From JAFGHJ01 sp964523975 (GTDB lineage Bacteria > Hydrothermota > UBA3072): a DNA stretch of 38,786 bases. Position 1 is the first letter of the stretch; each line of letters begins with the position of its first letter. The translations under genes and the position numbers were made by a program. A model generated the notes under the pieces. The model made no database searches. It saw only the letters and a list, made by a program, of their open reading frames with translations, and had not been told where the DNA came from. Positions 1 to 6,445 of this stretch are shown in pieces. Where the stretch lies: the NCBI GenBank assembly GCA_964523975.1, contig CAZGBM010000011.1, forward strand, positions 1 through 38,786. Reading direction: 5' to 3'.

Positions 1-497
1 AATCTGGGGTGGGGTTGGGTAATTAAAATCTTTAAAAATCTGCGTTTATCTGCGTACTATTCTTTTCGGTTTTTACATTTTTATCTGTCATTTTGCTTTT
101 TTAATTTTAATATTTGATTTCTAAAGAAAAAAATGGAATGAGATACTTTTTTTGCAAAAAAAAACAAAAAGTTGATCGGTAGTACTACAGAGCCCACACA
201 TCACCCTACTTTTTGTTATGTTTATTTAAATCCCATCCCAATACCCTCAATAATAGCCACGGATTAACACAGATAAAAAAATTTGTTGTTTTTACAAAAA
301 TAAAATATGGAAAAGGATTAAGAAGTCCTTGCATATCAGTGTAAATCTACGGCTAACAGAATTTAGTTTTTGCATTTTTATTTGTAATTTTGATTTTTAA
401 TTTTTGATATTTAATTTATATTCAGATAAGATTGCACGGATATCACAAAAGATTTTGTTACTGATTCACCGATTTACCAATATACTAATCACTAAAA
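1..497. repeat. Gene-free region made of degenerate intergenic repeats
   Basis: I see no credible coding sequence here. It holds pieces of short repeats that recur elsewhere in the window. Positions 38-58 carry a doubled ATCTGCGT motif. Positions 254-277 (CCACGGATTAACACAGATAA) and 334-356 (the inverted relative, TATCAGTGTAAATCTACGG) form imperfect terminal inverted repeats of a palindromic element of about 100 bp. A TACTACAGAGCCCACACA remnant lies near 182-200. T-rich blocks at 64-125 and 365-425 resemble each other and resemble, inverted, sequence near 18220-18260. The function of these repeats is unknown. Confidence 0.6.
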
Positions 498-1274
498 TTA
501 CCTGAGTTTATAATGGTCTTTTTCTATTCTTTTAATAATTCTCCGGTATCTGAAACAGTACAGATAGCCCGTTAATCTGACTTGTAGTATAGGAATGCTT
601 TCAAGCTCCTTTTTGCCATTATCGAATAAAATTTTTATATTTTCTATCTTATCCTTTACCCAATGGGCGAAATTTTCGTCTTGGGTCAGATCTTCTTTTA
701 TGTTGTATTTATTTATCTCTTCTCTGGAAATATTGAAATAGCCGTTTTCTTTATCTATCAGAAAATCACGCAGCAAATGCACCTGGTGAGAGGCATAAGC
801 TGATAAAGAAAAATCTTCTTTATAAGGTAGCCCGGGTGAAAGGAAAAACAGTAGAGCACGGGTATAAGCATCTCCGATTTTCTTCGAGTATTCGTTTAAT
901 CCGATGAAATCCGGGAATTTATTCTTTCTTTTGATGTCAAAATCGAAGACCTCGAACATTTTGTAGATTACTGTCTTTAATCCATAGCCGTTTTTGATAT
1001 CATATTTGATTACCCTGGAAATGGTTTCCTCAAAGTAATTTTCTGTTCCGGTTTTATATCCGCGGTAAAGACGGTCTATTATGTTTAAATATCTGGATAA
1101 AAAGCTTTTTTGTTTTGATTCATCTATGGAATTATCGTCCACATAGTCGTCAACCCACCGCAGGTATTTATACAAAAGGTTGGCTAAGTAGCCTCTTTCT
1201 CCCTTTATGAATAATTCTGTTGCCAGATAGGCTTCTAAATTATGTCTTTTTAATGATTCTTTGTTTGCGCTCAA
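498..1274 (-). CDS. Squalene/phytoene synthase-like protein
   Basis: 258 residues, divergent member of the squalene/phytoene synthase family, whose members join two prenyl diphosphates head to head at a membrane surface. Both aspartate-rich motifs that bind Mg-diphosphate are visible: RWVDDYVDD at residues 39-47, and LLRDFLIDKENG at 167-178, preceded by the usual Gln/His stretch. Length is a little short of the usual 270-350. The start is TTG at 1274, chosen because AAGGAGA lies 7 nt upstream and overlaps the stop codon of the preceding gene. It is the second gene of a two-gene operon with the DUF3419 gene (11-nt gap). No desaturase or cyclase is nearby, so the product cannot be named; a carotenoid, squalene or other polyprenyl product is possible. 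Confidence 0.75.
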   Translation of the reverse strand: MSANKESLKRHNLEAYLATELFIKGERGYLANLLYKYLRWVDDYVDDNSIDESKQKSFLSRYLNIIDRLYRGYKTGTENYFEETISRVIKYDIKNGYGLKTVIYKMFEVFDFDIKRKNKFPDFIGLNEYSKKIGDAYTRALLFFLSPGLPYKEDFSLSAYASHQVHLLRDFLIDKENGYFNISREEINKYNIKEDLTQDENFAHWVKDKIENIKILFDNGKKELESIPILQVRLTGYLYCFRYRRIIKRIEKDHYKLR

Positions 1275-1285
1275 GTGTTTTCTCC

Positions 1286-2410
1286 TTAATTTAATCTTTT
1301 AGCCTCGAGAATATTTAACGAGCTGTAGAAAAAAGCTCTGTTTTGTAAAAAGAGAGATTTCCCACACTCTCTCTTTATTGACTTTCTCGTTTTCAGAAAC
1401 TCGGGAGGTTCTCTTTCGATTAAATTATTCCAGTAGATAATTCTTCCTCCTGGTTTTGTTTGCTTCAAAATTTGAAGTATGCTTTCCACATATTGATTAT
1501 AGCTCATGTATTCAAATATGTCTGATAAGTAAAATCCGTCGAAGGATATTTTTTTATTTCTTTCGAGGGCTTCCTTAAGCGTGCCTTTGAAAATCTTAAG
1601 CTTATTCAAATTCTCCCTGATTTTTTCGTAATTTTCTTTCTTTAACAAGAAAGGCAGGGAATTATGAAAATTGCCTTCTATTATGTATTCGAGATATGGA
1701 TTGTTGTGAGTTGGGAGTTCGGTTAATGCATATTTAATCCTTTTCTTTCCTTCGATTCTGATTTTTCTCCCAACAGATTTAAAATGAAGTGAATTCCTGC
1801 CTAAATCCAGTTTTTTCAGTATGATAGGATTGAATATTATGTTAAGAAACAGATTCCATCTCCAGGAGTTCAACGTGTTTTCGTAAAAATCGATTCGCTC
1901 TATTTTATTCTTTTGCCTTGTTAACTCAATCCATTTCTCTTTACTCATAATTAAAGGCATAAGCCATTTTCTGAACAAGCGGAAGTAACTTTCGACTTTG
2001 CCGGAGTGTATGATTCCTTTCGATATCAGAGCCAGGTTGCTATCCCAGAAAGTTCTCGATTCATCTGGCAGGAATTTACGTAATTTTTTATAAGTAAGTA
2101 CCCTGTCCGGACCATCAGTTATGCCCATAAAAGATAATGTCTCATTGTAAGATAGATTTTGGAAAAGCGTTTTGCGGATTTCGAGGCAGGCAGTCTGAGC
2201 CTTACTCCTGTCAACGGCTAACACAAAGTTTGGCTTTCGGGTCAATATACTTAGAACGATATCCCCTGCAGAGGATATCGAAAGATACTTTCCCTTTTCT
2301 TTTACCTCTAAAGCCTTCAATACTATTTCTGCATCTTCCCAGCAATTAGAGTAACGGATAACGTCATTATTTATTTTTGTTGACTTTCTCATCTTATCGA
2401 AAGTAGTCAT
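1286..2410 (-). CDS. DUF3419 / BtaA-like SAM:lipid aminocarboxypropyl transferase
   Basis: 374 residues, about the family's usual length. BtaA moves the 3-amino-3-carboxypropyl group of S-adenosylmethionine to diacylglycerol, the first step of betaine-lipid (DGTS) synthesis. Family signatures visible: YSNCWEDAE (residues 20-28), the SAM-binding SISSAGDIVLSIL (44-56) followed by an acidic beta-strand end LAVDRSKAQ (64-72), and a C-terminal DIFEYMS block near residue 300. No BtaB N-methyltransferase is present in the window, so a finished betaine lipid is not implied; the product could be the unmethylated homoserine ether or another modified lipid. First gene of an operon with the phytoene-synthase-like gene. 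Confidence 0.8.
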   Translation of the reverse strand: MTTFDKMRKSTKINNDVIRYSNCWEDAEIVLKALEVKEKGKYLSISSAGDIVLSILTRKPNFVLAVDRSKAQTACLEIRKTLFQNLSYNETLSFMGITDGPDRVLTYKKLRKFLPDESRTFWDSNLALISKGIIHSGKVESYFRLFRKWLMPLIMSKEKWIELTRQKNKIERIDFYENTLNSWRWNLFLNIIFNPIILKKLDLGRNSLHFKSVGRKIRIEGKKRIKYALTELPTHNNPYLEYIIEGNFHNSLPFLLKKENYEKIRENLNKLKIFKGTLKEALERNKKISFDGFYLSDIFEYMSYNQYVESILQILKQTKPGGRIIYWNNLIEREPPEFLKTRKSIKRECGKSLFLQNRAFFYSSLNILEAKRLN

Positions 2411-2574
2411 TAAGTATCAGCGATCCTGGCATTTGTTTCCGACATTATTACTCCAATATTTTTATTTGAAGATTGTGTTTTTTGTGAAGAATCGATTTTT
2501 TGTCAAAACGCGTTATAAATTTTGTTATAATATGCCTCTTTTTTGGAAAAATTTATTAAACAAATCTGATAAGT

Positions 2575-2595
2575 CAAGGGGAATTGAACCCCTTT
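2575..2595 (-). other. tRNA T-arm-like hairpin
   Basis: On the minus strand this reads AGGGG-TTCAATT-CCCCT, a perfect 5-bp stem with a 7-nt loop that matches the T-arm consensus of a tRNA. The next seven bases, TGACTTA, are complementary to TAAGTCA at 2652-2658, at a spacing that would suit a tRNA with a long variable arm. The sequence between has no D-arm (no GG in a D-loop) and no anticodon loop with U33, so it is not a working tRNA. It may be a tRNA remnant or a chance hairpin. On the plus strand it is followed by TTTT and could act as a weak terminator. Confidence 0.3.
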
Positions 2596-2650
2596 TAGAG
2601 GGTTTAACTATATGGGTTATACATTGAGAGAAAAATAAAAATATTTCGAC

Positions 2651-2678
2651 TTGACTTATTGCCGAAAACATGTATTGT
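2651..2678 (+). promoter_or_regulatory. Sigma-70-type promoter of the first RRM gene
   Basis: TTGACT at 2651-2656, a 16-nt spacer, then TATTGT at 2673-2678. It aligns base by base with the promoter of the second RRM gene (19717-19744), including the shared TATTGC just after the -35 box. The predicted start of transcription is near 2685, giving a leader of about 165 nt. Confidence 0.7.
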
Positions 2679-2684
2679 ATTAAT

Positions 2685-2849
2685 GGTATTTATGCAATTA
2701 AGAATCTTAGATATCTTTATGAGGCTATCTGTGTCTTTTTCTCTTCTGTTTTTGCCTTGGATTTTTCATTGATTCCTTCCCGCTGGAAAGGTATTCTAAT
2801 TTAATTGCATTTAAAAATATGTAAATATTCTAAACCTATAGGAGGTAGA
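2685..2849 (+). promoter_or_regulatory. Long conserved 5' leader of the first RRM gene, possible RNA switch
   Basis: About 165 nt untranslated leader, homologous to the leader at 19751-19924. Conserved pieces: a TTAAGAA block near the 5' end, CTTCTG-TTTTGCC, a small hairpin CTTCC-CGCT-GGAAAG (2776-2790; the partner copy has CTTCC-ATCT-GGAAG), and a near-identical final block. In that block GTAAATATTC (2821-2830) can pair 9 of 10 with GAATATATAC (2852-2861), placing the AGGAGG ribosome site (2840-2845) in the loop and the start codon at the stem foot; ACCT (2834-2837) can pair with AGGT (2843-2846) inside it. This could be a thermosensor or an autoregulatory site. Structure and role are inference. 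Confidence 0.55.
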
Positions 2850-3158
2850 ATGAATATATACGTAGGAAGTATTGCGTCGGACTTAACTGAGGAAGAACTT
2901 AAGGAAGCTTTTGAAGCTTTCGGAAAGACATCATCTGTTAAGATAATCAAGGATAGGTACACAGGCGAGTCCAGGGGTTTCGCGTTTGTAGAGATGCCGG
3001 AAGAAGCCGAGGCTAAAGCCGCAATGGCTGGTTTAAACGGTAAAGAGTTGAAAGGGAAAACACTTGCTGTGAACGAAGCTCGTCCCCGGACAGATGACTT
3101 TAAAAAAGGCAGGGGAAGAGGTGGCCCATCTCGCGGCGGCGGTAGAAGCGAGTGGTAA
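2850..3158 (+). CDS. RRM-domain RNA-binding protein, copy 1
   Basis: 102 residues: one RNA recognition motif plus a short Arg/Gly-rich tail, the layout of bacterial (cyanobacterial-type) Rbp proteins that bind RNA and are often cold-induced. RNP2 is IYVGSI (residues 3-8), RNP1 is RGFAFVEM (42-49); the tail from about residue 80 contains GRGRGGPSRGGGR. The start at 2850 is chosen over an upstream in-frame ATG at 2805 because AGGAGG lies 4 nt upstream, the domain begins right after it, and the second copy has the same start. Roughly three quarters identical to the copy at 19925-20230. Single-gene transcript. Confidence 0.88.
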   Translation: MNIYVGSIASDLTEEELKEAFEAFGKTSSVKIIKDRYTGESRGFAFVEMPEEAEAKAAMAGLNGKELKGKTLAVNEARPRTDDFKKGRGRGGPSRGGGRSEW

Positions 3159-3213
3159 AGTAGAGATTATCGAATAAATATAGAAATATTGACATTTAAG
3201 GGGACAACATTCA

Positions 3214-3313
3214 NNNNNNNNNNNNNNNNNNNNNNNNNNNNNNNNNNNNNNNNNNNNNNNNNNNNNNNNNNNNNNNNNNNNNNNNNNNNNNNNNNNNNNN
3301 NNNNNNNNNNNNN
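3214..3313. other. Assembly gap of 100 N
   Basis: Exactly 100 undetermined bases, the conventional size for a scaffold join of unknown true length. It removes the 3' end of the minus-strand membrane protein gene and whatever followed RRM copy 1. The last known bases before it resemble the sequence downstream of RRM copy 2 (TTGAYATYTAAGGGG), so the gap may have arisen because assembly failed in repeated sequence. Confidence 0.95.
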
Positions 3314-3798
3314 AGTGATTCCCAGAGGGACACCCATGCGGCAACGGTTAACCCTTCGCCTATAACTTGAATGAAAACGTTACTTCTGGAGACAGTAATT
3401 TTACCTACCCATAAAGATAATGCAAGAATGCCGAGTCCGATTCCCAGAAAGAAAAAAGATTTACGCAGCATATCCCGTATTTTCCTGGTTTCAAGTTCTT
3501 TCAGATAGGAGAAATAGTCTCTGACGCTTTCTCTTACCCTGATATTGGATTCTTCGTCTGTCGGTTCGTCCAGGTTGAAGTGGATAACGAATTTTGTCTT
3601 GCCGATTTCCCTGGCACAGTCCAGCAGGTAATGAACCAGCTGTTCATCAAGGTCTTTTCTCATGTAGGGAGCGGTTTTATCAAAGTTGTCGTAGAGGTCC
3701 TGTACTCGCGATGCAGAAACATCTATAATTACCTCTCCGGTATCCGTAGATTCATAACGATTAAGAATATCTTTCTTAATGCTATCTTTTTTTAGCAT
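3314..3798 (-). CDS. Membrane protein of unknown function, 3' end lost in the gap
   Basis: About 161 residues are readable from the ATG at 3798 before the N run. The N-terminal two thirds is soluble and charged, with a conserved-looking segment around YMRKDLDEQLVHYLL and a beta-strand KFVIHFNLD. It is followed by a basic patch and two predicted membrane helices (about residues 114-130 and 139-158), the second ending in AAWVSLWES at the gap. I recognise the general architecture of an uncharacterised bacterial membrane protein but cannot name a function. AGGA lies upstream with a long spacing. Codon use resembles its neighbours. Confidence 0.6.
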
Positions 3799-3915
3799 AG
3801 GTTGAGTTCCTATATTTATTAGCTTTTATATTGGTTTTGGTTTTTCTGATACGCCAATCTACAATTAAACAAATCTATTGTTTCTTTTCTCCATAGTTAA
3901 GTGTGAAATTATCCA

Positions 3916-4503
3916 TTAGAAATAATCCTTCATAACCGATTTTACTTCTTCCAGCCATTTTTTGCGTTGCTTGGATGTGCTTGTAACTATAACGCTAAAC
4001 GTCTTTCGATAGAATTTTTTTACACCGCACAAATCAAAAACACATTTTTTCCAGAGTGCTTCGAGAGGGGCGCCAAATACTTTTTGTTCTCTCTCCGAAG
4101 CAGTATTTGATGTGTTAAATACAAGAGCAACTTTAGCTTTTAGCAATCCGACAGGAATGCCTTCTCCTTTGTCGCCTTCTAAAAATTTATAAGCTATACC
4201 CGGCCGCATTACCCTGTCTATCCAGCCTTTTAAAATTGCCGGAGGTTGCCCCCACCAATTCGGATGAATAATGACAATACCATCCGATATGGATATCTCT
4301 TCGCAATAACTCATAATCGAATCAGATAATACGGCGTCTTCTTCGATCTCATCGAGGGGAAGTATCGGATCAAAACCTTCCTCATAAAGGTCATGGGAAT
4401 AAACTTTATGTTTCTTTTTATTAAGTGTATCTACAACCGCTTTGGCAATAGCGTGATTGAAGCTTTCATTATTCGGATGAGCGAGAATCACCGAGATTTT
4501 CAT
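3916..4503 (-). CDS. NAD(P)H dehydrogenase (quinone)/flavodoxin-2 fold oxidoreductase
   Basis: 195 residues, matching the KefF/MdaB/YwrO family of FMN or FAD quinone and nitro-compound reductases. It starts ISVILAHPNNESFNHAIA, the flavin phosphate-binding strand and loop; HPNWWGQPPAILKGWIDRV is the family's second signature, followed by a GIAYKF strand. The ATG at 4503 is chosen because the family begins directly at this strand; the frame is open upstream, inside the lipoprotein gene. The start lies 1 nt after the lipoprotein stop codon and has no good ribosome site of its own, so translation is probably coupled. Likely cytoplasmic and two-electron reducing; the substrate is unknown. Confidence 0.85.
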   Translation of the reverse strand: MKISVILAHPNNESFNHAIAKAVVDTLNKKKHKVYSHDLYEEGFDPILPLDEIEEDAVLSDSIMSYCEEISISDGIVIIHPNWWGQPPAILKGWIDRVMRPGIAYKFLEGDKGEGIPVGLLKAKVALVFNTSNTASEREQKVFGAPLEALWKKCVFDLCGVKKFYRKTFSVIVTSTSKQRKKWLEEVKSVMKDYF

Positions 4504-4504
4504 T

Positions 4505-5062
4505 TTAAGACATCCAATCAAGTACCTCGAGAAACAAAAATCCGTCCGGCAACAAGAACCTTCGACCTCCGCGTCCTGCCAATTTGTGTAAAGCGATTTC
4601 ATAATGCTCAATCATTATAGTATTGATCTTTTCGTTAGTCCTTGTGTCTAAAATCGTAGCTTCCCCTTTTTCAAGCAATTCGGCAAGACGGAAAGATAAA
4701 CGTTCGCGTAATTTATTGTCTTGGATAATATTGTTTACATTGATGGTGTCGTTACCGCCTGCCAGTGATAGCAGTTCGGTTTGCAAGGTTTTGTCATCTG
4801 CCAAATCAAGCCCTTTGATAAATTCCTCCAGTTTATTCATTACGGAGTTGTAACTTACCACTACTTTTACTGGCTCGCAGATGTACAAAATCACTTTTGT
4901 ATCGGTGACCTCTTGCAGGTTAATCATAACAGTGTCTCTTTTATTTATTGGAAACGGACTTTTCTCTGCAGAGTTGTCGTTTTTTGTACCACAACTGCAA
5001 AGAACCAGGATACTTCCAAATGCAATAACTGCTATTGCTATTAAAAATTTTTGCATATTCAT
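4505..5062 (-). CDS. Lipoprotein of unknown function
   Basis: 185 residues. The N-terminus has a short basic start, a hydrophobic helix and a lipobox-like VLCSC (Cys22 and Cys24; Cys24 with Leu at -3 is the better site). The mature part is soluble: beta-rich at first (VILYICEPVKVVVSY), then helical with charged repeats, ending in FLFLEVLDWMS. No family recognised. GGAGG is 6 nt upstream of the ATG at 5062, so that Met is preferred over the one two codons later. It lies 49 nt downstream of mscL and 1 nt upstream of the flavodoxin-like gene, probably one transcript. Confidence 0.65.
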   Translation of the reverse strand: MNMQKFLIAIAVIAFGSILVLCSCGTKNDNSAEKSPFPINKRDTVMINLQEVTDTKVILYICEPVKVVVSYNSVMNKLEEFIKGLDLADDKTLQTELLSLAGGNDTINVNNIIQDNKLRERLSFRLAELLEKGEATILDTRTNEKINTIMIEHYEIALHKLAGRGGRRFLLPDGFLFLEVLDWMS

Positions 5063-5111
5063 CGTTTTCCTCCGATTATAGGATTAAACAGAAGTAATTT
5101 TTAAATGAACA

Positions 5112-5558
5112 TCAGGGTTTTTTTGGCTCCAAAGACGAAGTGCAAAACGCACAAAGTTTAGCCTTTATCGGTATTGCCGAAAGGCAATAAGGGCATTCTT
5201 TGGTCGTTGGCTGGGCAGGCGCTTCCTTTTTCAAACGATTGACGTTCTTTATCACGAGAAAAACCACAAAAGCAACAATAATAAAACTGATTATGGTGTT
5301 GGTGAACATACCATAATTCAATGTAACTGCTCCTGCGGTCTGTGCTTCGGCTAGTGTAGCATATGAAGCGCCTCTCCCCTTAAGCACAATAAAGAGGTTC
5401 GAAAAATCGACTTTCCCCAGCAATAATCCTATCGGCGGCATTATTATGTCAGACACAAGAGATTTAATTATTGACCCAAAGGCTGCGCCTATAATTATAC
5501 CTACAGCCATGTCCACTACGTTTCCGCGCATAGCAAACTCTTTAAATTCTTTTAACAT
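5112..5558 (-). CDS. mscL: Large-conductance mechanosensitive channel MscL with zinc-ribbon tail
   Basis: 148 residues. The inner-membrane channel opens when membrane tension rises in hypo-osmotic shock. The N-terminal helix and first membrane segment are typical (FKEFAMRGNVVDMAVGIIIG, residues 5-24, then FGSIIKSLVSDIIMPPIG), followed by a periplasmic loop and second membrane segment (about 84-104). The usual C-terminal bundle is replaced or extended by a Cys4 zinc-ribbon-like segment: Cys122, Cys125, Cys136 and Cys139 (CPYC...CAFC). The ribosome site GGAGG is well placed. Probably transcribed with the downstream lipoprotein and oxidoreductase. Confidence 0.95.
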   Translation of the reverse strand: MLKEFKEFAMRGNVVDMAVGIIIGAAFGSIIKSLVSDIIMPPIGLLLGKVDFSNLFIVLKGRGASYATLAEAQTAGAVTLNYGMFTNTIISFIIVAFVVFLVIKNVNRLKKEAPAQPTTKECPYCLSAIPIKAKLCAFCTSSLEPKKP

Positions 5559-5645
5559 ATTACCCTCCTATTTTGTTGAGTTTGTCCTAATATTACTTGT
5601 CAATCTTCCCGTGTAAAGCTTTTTTAAAAAATTCTCCGCTTCCGG

Positions 5646-5673
5646 AAAATATTTATAACGCGAAAAATGTCAA
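5646..5673 (-). promoter_or_regulatory. Possible mscL promoter
   Basis: On the minus strand TTGACA (5668-5673) is followed after 16 nt by TATTTT (5646-5651), about 90 nt upstream of the mscL start. The spacer contains CGCGTTATAAAT; a very similar string, ACGCGTTATAAATTTTG, follows a TTGTCA near 2500 on the plus strand. Whether that shared string is a regulator site is unknown. Confidence 0.4.
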
Positions 5674-5737
5674 TGGAGCTAAGTTCTTGCCCTACGAATT
5701 AGCCGTCAGGTAGGATTTGTTTCAAGGTATTTTGGTC

Positions 5738-6313
5738 TTATGTATTCGAATTACGTTTTCGTCTAATGGCGGGTATAATATCGAAACGAATAATACCGGC
5801 TAAAAGGGAAATAAGCACGAAAAGGTCCGCTGTCATACCGGCATAAGAGCGGTAGATGATATTGTAGCTAAGCCATAAAGGACGGAGCCCCAACATATTA
5901 AAACGAATTTTAGTTGGGTTTTTCATCCACAGGCCAATGGTTTCGATAGTCATAGCCAGTACAGGTAAAATACTGACCCAGCCAACCCAGGACAGGATAC
6001 CGGCTATCCAGAATAGCCCTATAAATACGTACATCATTATATTATTATCCATCCATTTTTTCTTGCCCTTCTGGGTAAAAAGGAAGGAGCGTGTCATGCC
6101 AACAATATTCATTGCAAAAGCCGTCCATGCTCCTAAAAGACCGTAATGGATAGCATAAAAGATTTGCGAAGTACCGAGGAGGATAAGAATCAAATTGCGT
6201 TTGTTGTTCTGGAAAGAAATGACAACAAAGATAAGCCCAATAATACCTATCGCTTGGACAATGAGGTTATGGGTTATGTAGATACGATAAAAAGATTGAA
6301 AAATCAAAAACAT
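5738..6313 (-). CDS. YgjV-type inner membrane protein
   Basis: 191 residues, five to six predicted membrane helices, similar to the bacterial inner membrane protein family of E. coli YgjV. Family-like features are IIGLIFVVISFQNNKR near the start, the SQIFYAIHYGLLGAW segment, and a C-terminal LWLSYNIIYRSYAG. The function of the family is not known; it has a weak resemblance to transporter folds. The first ATG (6313) lacks a clear ribosome site, so the exact start is uncertain, but no better in-frame start precedes the first helix. It stands alone, 132 nt downstream of the glycosidase gene in the same direction. Confidence 0.7.
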   Translation of the reverse strand: MFLIFQSFYRIYITHNLIVQAIGIIGLIFVVISFQNNKRNLILILLGTSQIFYAIHYGLLGAWTAFAMNIVGMTRSFLFTQKGKKKWMDNNIMMYVFIGLFWIAGILSWVGWVSILPVLAMTIETIGLWMKNPTKIRFNMLGLRPLWLSYNIIYRSYAGMTADLFVLISLLAGIIRFDIIPAIRRKRNSNT

Positions 6314-6445
6314 CTTTTGATAATATCGGTAACACGAAGAAAGTCAAGATGGTTTAAAATTGGTTTATGATTCATGTTTCCAAATTTGTTAGCGCTTAAT
6401 TGCTCGAGAGAGTATGATTAAATTTTTACATGAAGCTAATATGTA

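Noticed and set aside
2433..2627. 64-codon plus-strand frame between the DUF3419 gene and the RRM promoter
   Set aside because: No ribosome site and a low-complexity Phe/Lys-rich product; it ends inside the T-arm-like hairpin and precedes a clear promoter region.
2575..2658. A complete tRNA gene on the minus strand
   Set aside because: T-arm and acceptor pairing are present, but there is no D-arm and the candidate anticodon loop lacks U33; kept only as a tRNA-like remnant.
3033..3344. Minus-strand reading frame running through the N gap into the RRM gene
   Set aside because: It exists only because N codons are read as open; it is antisense to the RRM gene and shows no protein-like composition.
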